64,000 bases of DNA. Origin: Sphingobacterium thalpophilum (GTDB taxonomy: Bacteria; Bacteroidota; Bacteroidia; Sphingobacteriales; Sphingobacteriaceae). This document shows, piece after piece, positions 60,190 through 64,000 of this stretch (the stretch's first letter is position 1; every line of letters starts with the position of its first letter). The notes below the pieces were generated by a model. That model worked only from the letters and a program-made list of their open reading frames with translations, made no database searches and had not been told where the DNA came from. The stretch covers positions 2,790,001-2,854,000 of the forward strand of contig NZ_LR590484.1 in NCBI RefSeq assembly GCF_901482695.1, read 5' to 3'. A program made the translations under genes and the position numbers.

Positions 60190-61536
60190 ATGAAAATGAT
60201 ACGTCAAAAAAGAAAGACAAGACTTATACTTCTTTGGTTTTGTTCGTTAGGTGCCATGCACGCACTCAAAGCCCAGACTTCGGATAGCACAATCGTTAAA
60301 CTTTCAATAAATGAGGCAATCCGGCAATCCAAAGAATCCAATAAACTAATAGAAGTATTTCGGAACGAAACGTCAGCAACACAGGCCGAATTACAGGATG
60401 CAAAACTGGGGGTATTACCTCGTATTCTTACAAATGCATCCTATCAGCGATATAGCGATGTAACACTATTTGAGGATGTATTAGGAGAATCGCACAGTAT
60501 TCCCAAACCGCCGAATGCGAATGCGGGTGCTTTGGGTGTGGAAGCCGCTTTTAACCTGTATTCCGGCGGTAGACAGAAAGCGGCTGTTGCAGGTGCTAAA
60601 CATAAGGATGAATTAGCAACCATTAATCTGAATGAACAGGAAGCCAATATTGGACTACAGGTAGCGGTACAGTACTTAGATATGGTGAAATACTATTATC
60701 ATGAAAAGCTTATAAAGGACCAAGAAAGACGAGCGCAGACCCGCTTAAAGAACATCAATGCTTTTTATAAAAATGGCAAGGTAACAAAGAGTGATGTATT
60801 GAGAGCAGATGTTGCCCTTTCCAATATTCAGTTGAATCTCACCGCAAACAGAAATGATTGTCAGATTAGTTCCCATAAACTCTTAACATTTTTAAATAAG
60901 GATTATCGAACCAAGATTATTCTTGAAGATACAGCTTCTTTGCATCTCCCTGCAATTGGTGAGGTTGAACAACTATTGGGCGACTATTCGGAAACATTCT
61001 CCATCCTTAAAGTAAAGAAGAATATAGAACTTCAAGAGAACCGCACCAAGTTGACAAAATCCTACAATCTTCCCTCAATCAATTTGTTTGGTGGTTATGG
61101 ATTTAATTATCCAAACACACTCGTTTTCCCACCACAACCACAAACCTTTGCTGTTGGACTTGTGGGAATAAAGGCGACTTACGATATATCGTCTTTATAC
61201 CAAAATAAAAACAAAGTAAAGGCTTCATATATACGTGAGAATGAATTAAAACAACAGAAAGAGTGGATTGAGGACAACGTACAGCAAGAAGCTAAAGCCC
61301 TAATTACAAAATATGCTGAAGCCTTAAACAGGATGTCCGTCATTAAAAAATCAATAGAACAGGCAGAAGCAAACTACAATATCCAAAATGCAAAATATTC
61401 AAATCAACTTAGCTTGTTAACGGACTTATTGGAGGCAGACAATCTTTATTATGAAGCCAAATTTAACTATATACAAGCAAATATAGGTGCCCTCTCCCTT
61501 TACTATCGATTACTTTTTTTAACAGGAAAACTATAA
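60190..61536 (+). CDS. TolC-family outer membrane efflux protein
   Basis: A 448-residue protein with a signal peptide (LILLWFCSLGAMHALKAQ) and two TolC-type repeats rich in long helices (KLSINEAIRQSKESNKL, ADVALSNIQLNLTANRND, AEANYNIQNAKYSNQLSLL). It would form the outer-membrane duct of a tripartite exporter with the next two gene products. An internal ATG (MIRQKRKTR) could also be the start. Confidence 0.9.
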   Translation: MKMIRQKRKTRLILLWFCSLGAMHALKAQTSDSTIVKLSINEAIRQSKESNKLIEVFRNETSATQAELQDAKLGVLPRILTNASYQRYSDVTLFEDVLGESHSIPKPPNANAGALGVEAAFNLYSGGRQKAAVAGAKHKDELATINLNEQEANIGLQVAVQYLDMVKYYYHEKLIKDQERRAQTRLKNINAFYKNGKVTKSDVLRADVALSNIQLNLTANRNDCQISSHKLLTFLNKDYRTKIILEDTASLHLPAIGEVEQLLGDYSETFSILKVKKNIELQENRTKLTKSYNLPSINLFGGYGFNYPNTLVFPPQPQTFAVGLVGIKATYDISSLYQNKNKVKASYIRENELKQQKEWIEDNVQQEAKALITKYAEALNRMSVIKKSIEQAEANYNIQNAKYSNQLSLLTDLLEADNLYYEAKFNYIQANIGALSLYYRLLFLTGKL

Positions 61537-61550
61537 AACAAAACAAATAA

Positions 61551-62606
61551 ATGAAACCAAAAAATAAGAATTCCAAAAGTGCTGTCATTATAGGAAAAGT
61601 TACCGCTTGGATTGCCGTAATTTTTGCCGTGGTTGCAATTTTCTATTTTGTACGATACCTGCTACATTCAAGCGATTATGAAGAAACAAACGATGCACAG
61701 ATTGAATCGTTCATCAATCCTGTTTCTGCGAGGGCAGGTGGATTTATAAAACAGGTTCTTTTTGATGAACATCAAAAGATTAAACAAGGAGACACACTTG
61801 TTATCTTGGACGACAGAGAATATCTCCAAAAAGTAAAAGAGGCAGAAGCCATGCTGGAAGACACCAAAGCACAGCAGGAAATATTAGCAGCCAGCATCCA
61901 TTCAGCAGAGACCGCGACACTAATCAATCAGGATCAAATCAATGCTGCAAAAGCTACATTATGGCAACAGGAACAAGATGTAAAAAGATTTAAAAATCTT
62001 TTAAAAGATGAAGCGGTAACATTAGCCGATTACGAACAAATGCAGACCCGATACGATGTTTCCAAAAACAACTACAATGCCACAGTAAATGGTCTAAAAA
62101 CCGGAAATGCTAAAGTCCGTGAATTACAAGCAAAGTATAACTCACTTTTTGCGGCACGGAAACGAGCAGAAGCTATGTTGGACTTAGCAAGACTTAATTT
62201 AAGCTACACGGTTATCACGTCTCCCTATAATGGTTATACCGGAAGAAAAAACATCTTGGAGGGGCAACAGGTGCAAGCTGGGCAACCACTGGTTTCCGTA
62301 GTTAATACAAACGATAAATGGATTACTGCCAATTTTAAGGAAACACAGGTAAATGGAATGTATGTTGGTCAACCGGTAGAAATAGCGGTTGATGCTATAA
62401 CTGACAAAATATTCCACGGTAAAATCGAGGCTATATCGGCTTCTACAGGGTCTAAATTTTCATTGTTGCCCGCTGACAATTCAACAGGGAATTTCGTAAA
62501 AATAGTTCAGCGCATTCCTATAAAAATAGCTTTTACAGATGACGATACAGATGAGCTTAAAGCAGGTATGAATGTTAGAGTTAAAGCGAAAAATGCACAA
62601 AAATAA
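61551..62606 (+). CDS. HlyD/EmrA-family membrane fusion protein
   Basis: A 351-residue periplasmic adaptor with one N-terminal membrane segment (WIAVIFAVVAIFYFVRYLL). The lipoyl halves are visible (ARAGGFIKQVLFDEHQKIKQGD and GQQVQAGQPLVSV), flanking a long helical hairpin, and the barrel NDKWITANFKETQV follows. It links the MFS pump in the inner membrane to the TolC-like duct. Fourteen bases after the TolC gene and five before the MFS gene. Confidence 0.92.
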   Translation: MKPKNKNSKSAVIIGKVTAWIAVIFAVVAIFYFVRYLLHSSDYEETNDAQIESFINPVSARAGGFIKQVLFDEHQKIKQGDTLVILDDREYLQKVKEAEAMLEDTKAQQEILAASIHSAETATLINQDQINAAKATLWQQEQDVKRFKNLLKDEAVTLADYEQMQTRYDVSKNNYNATVNGLKTGNAKVRELQAKYNSLFAARKRAEAMLDLARLNLSYTVITSPYNGYTGRKNILEGQQVQAGQPLVSVVNTNDKWITANFKETQVNGMYVGQPVEIAVDAITDKIFHGKIEAISASTGSKFSLLPADNSTGNFVKIVQRIPIKIAFTDDDTDELKAGMNVRVKAKNAQK

Positions 62607-62611
62607 CTGTA

Positions 62612-64000
62612 ATGAGGAAAGCGATATATTTTAACAAGTGGATAAGCCCACATGTAGGTCTGACAAGGATTGGGTTAGTTCTGATTTTATTTGCCGCCAT
62701 GGCTCAATTTGCATCGTTTGGACTTATACAGGCACATGTAATGTCTTTTTATGGTGCCGAATCAGAAGATATTTCTTTCGCTTTTCAGATTACTTTTGCA
62801 GGTATCATCAGTACCCTGCCCGTACAGTTCCGCACACAACGGTATTTTAATATACGCACTTATCTTTTGATAGCGTTTATTGCAGGGATACTACTTAATT
62901 TGGGTTGCCTATTTACACATGACTTAATCATATTTTCGGTTTTACGGTTCTTTATCGGGGTAGCGACATGCATTGTAGCGGGCAGTATATTAATAATTCT
63001 TTTTTCTACCCTGCCAGAAGAAAAAAGAATGCTTGTTGGTGTTTCTATTTTTTTCTCTTTGGTGCTTACGTGCGGATTGATTGTAGGACTTGGAGCATCT
63101 TGGGTGGTGCTACGGACAGATTGGGTAGTTTTTTATTATATCCTTATTGGATTACAAATCATAGCCATCGTAATTTGTCTTGCTATCTTTAAGCCACATA
63201 CAAACATTAGACCTTATCCTTTGTATCAACTTGATTGGATTAGTTACATACTGTTTATATTTGGAGCGGTAGCAACAGCATTTGTATTCATATACGGACC
63301 AAAAAGATATTGGATGTCTGACCCTGTTATAGTGTACACATCCGTATTTGCATTATTTAATATTGGTCTCTTCCTATATAGAAAAGCTACCCTCAAACGC
63401 CCGCTGATTGACCTTACTGTTTTTAAATTCGGTAAATTTCTTTTTGCACTTTTCTTGATGTTAGTTTTTTGGGGACTAAAGGATAGTATAAACCTCGTTT
63501 ATGGTTATTCGGCTGGGGTTCTCGGTTGGAGTTCAGCTGATGTAGTAAATGCAGGAATGTATAACATTGTAGGGGTTGTCATTGCGACATTTATAGCCCT
63601 TAAGTTAATTCTTGCGAAAAAACAGAATCTTCCAAAACTTCTATTAGCAGGTTTTTTTGTACTATGTGTTTATCACCTATGGCTATACTTTCGGCTAACG
63701 CCAGACCTGTCATATTACGAACTTTGTTTTCCCATATTTCTACAAGGTTTGGCTTGCGGTTTTTTATTTGTTCCCATTACCATATTTTGTGCTGCAAGTG
63801 TACCCAAAAGTACCGGAATGACAGCTATAATTGTTTGTGCCTACGCTCGTTTTCTTGCTACACTTAATTCAATAACTGGACTCTATACGTTGCAGTTACA
63901 TTACAACCAAAAATACAAATATGGTTTTCTTAGTAAACTTACCTCAGATAGCGAAGTGCTTATGCAGAGACAAAATTTATATAAAAGTTTTCTTGCATCG
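62612..64000 (+). CDS. MFS drug:proton transporter, EmrB-like (3' end outside window)
   Basis: The frame from ATG 62612 is open to the end of the window (463 codons), so the gene is incomplete. It is strongly hydrophobic with about 12-14 membrane segments (for example IGLVLILFAAMAQFASFGLI and FLIFVPITIF-type stretches such as FLFVPITIFCAASVP). The place directly after an EmrA-type adaptor and a TolC-like protein marks it as the inner-membrane pump of an EmrAB-TolC-like exporter. The usual motif A of drug pumps is degenerate. Substrate unknown. Confidence 0.85.
   Translation, partial: MRKAIYFNKWISPHVGLTRIGLVLILFAAMAQFASFGLIQAHVMSFYGAESEDISFAFQITFAGIISTLPVQFRTQRYFNIRTYLLIAFIAGILLNLGCLFTHDLIIFSVLRFFIGVATCIVAGSILIILFSTLPEEKRMLVGVSIFFSLVLTCGLIVGLGASWVVLRTDWVVFYYILIGLQIIAIVICLAIFKPHTNIRPYPLYQLDWISYILFIFGAVATAFVFIYGPKRYWMSDPVIVYTSVFALFNIGLFLYRKATLKRPLIDLTVFKFGKFLFALFLMLVFWGLKDSINLVYGYSAGVLGWSSADVVNAGMYNIVGVVIATFIALKLILAKKQNLPKLLLAGFFVLCVYHLWLYFRLTPDLSYYELCFPIFLQGLACGFLFVPITIFCAASVPKSTGMTAIIVCAYARFLATLNSITGLYTLQLHYNQKYKYGFLSKLTSDSEVLMQRQNLYKSFLAS

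Overview
The window looks like a chromosome segment from a Bacteroidota bacterium, most likely a Sphingobacterium-like member of the Sphingobacteriaceae. This is inferred from TAnnTTTG-type promoter boxes, the lack of obvious Shine-Dalgarno sites, abundant short lipoproteins with an ASC lipobox, a fused aspartokinase/homoserine dehydrogenase followed by thrB and thrC, and MobABC-type mobilisation genes. No rRNA or CRISPR array was seen.

Positions 1-28100 are mostly core chromosome. They hold the end of an MltD-like transglycosylase, a PyrR-like phosphoribosyltransferase, an NlpC/P60 peptidase, and the threonine operon thrA-thrB-thrC. The thr operon is preceded by a Thr/Ile-rich leader peptide and a terminator, forming a textbook-style attenuator. 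Next come a MACPF lipoprotein with a frame break in its signal-peptide T-tract, RlmI-like methyltransferase, an MFS exporter, an SGNH hydrolase, a class III aminotransferase and an ECF sigma/repeat-protein/periplasmic-protein operon. A split transketolase, Nfu, PurB, two paralogous heptad-repeat lipoproteins that share a promoter, an acyl-CoA dehydrogenase, a META-domain lipoprotein, YidC, PyrG, a CBM9-like protein and RplS complete the region.

Positions 28491-47115 hold an eight-gene, tightly overlapping minus-strand operon between two identical tRNA-Pro(TGG) genes. Its two giant proteins carry a full set of PUFA-synthase/type I PKS activities: tandem flavin-dependent enoyl-reductase-like domains, KS, AT, two DSIK-type ACPs and KR in one, and KS, AT, DH and a phosphopantetheinyl transferase in the other. 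Downstream are a free ACP, an alpha/beta hydrolase, a head-to-tail fusion of two GT1 glycosyltransferases, two PapA-like condensation-fold acyltransferases and a four-helix membrane protein. Together these predict an iterative, self-phosphopantetheinylated lipid/polyketide assembly line whose product is glycosylated and acylated. This is the best candidate for an undescribed system in the window.

Positions 47000-49500 are an integration hotspot. There are three tRNA-Pro copies, five copies of the 15-bp tRNA 3' end, a 110-bp perfect repeat, a decayed tyrosine integrase and a stray lipoprotein gene. From 49343 to the window end lies an integrated mobilisable element. It carries a large serine recombinase whose 3' end runs antisense through the third tRNA-Pro, oriT-like hairpins, mobA, mobB (relaxase) and a coupling protein. 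Its cargo is a zinc alcohol dehydrogenase, an AraC regulator, a Crp/Fnr regulator, a siderophore-interacting-type flavoprotein, a DUF2652-like protein and a TolC/HlyD/MFS tripartite exporter. Three cargo promoters share an 18-bp box at a fixed 55-56 nt from a -7 element, suggesting one AraC-controlled regulon that links the dehydrogenase to the exporter.
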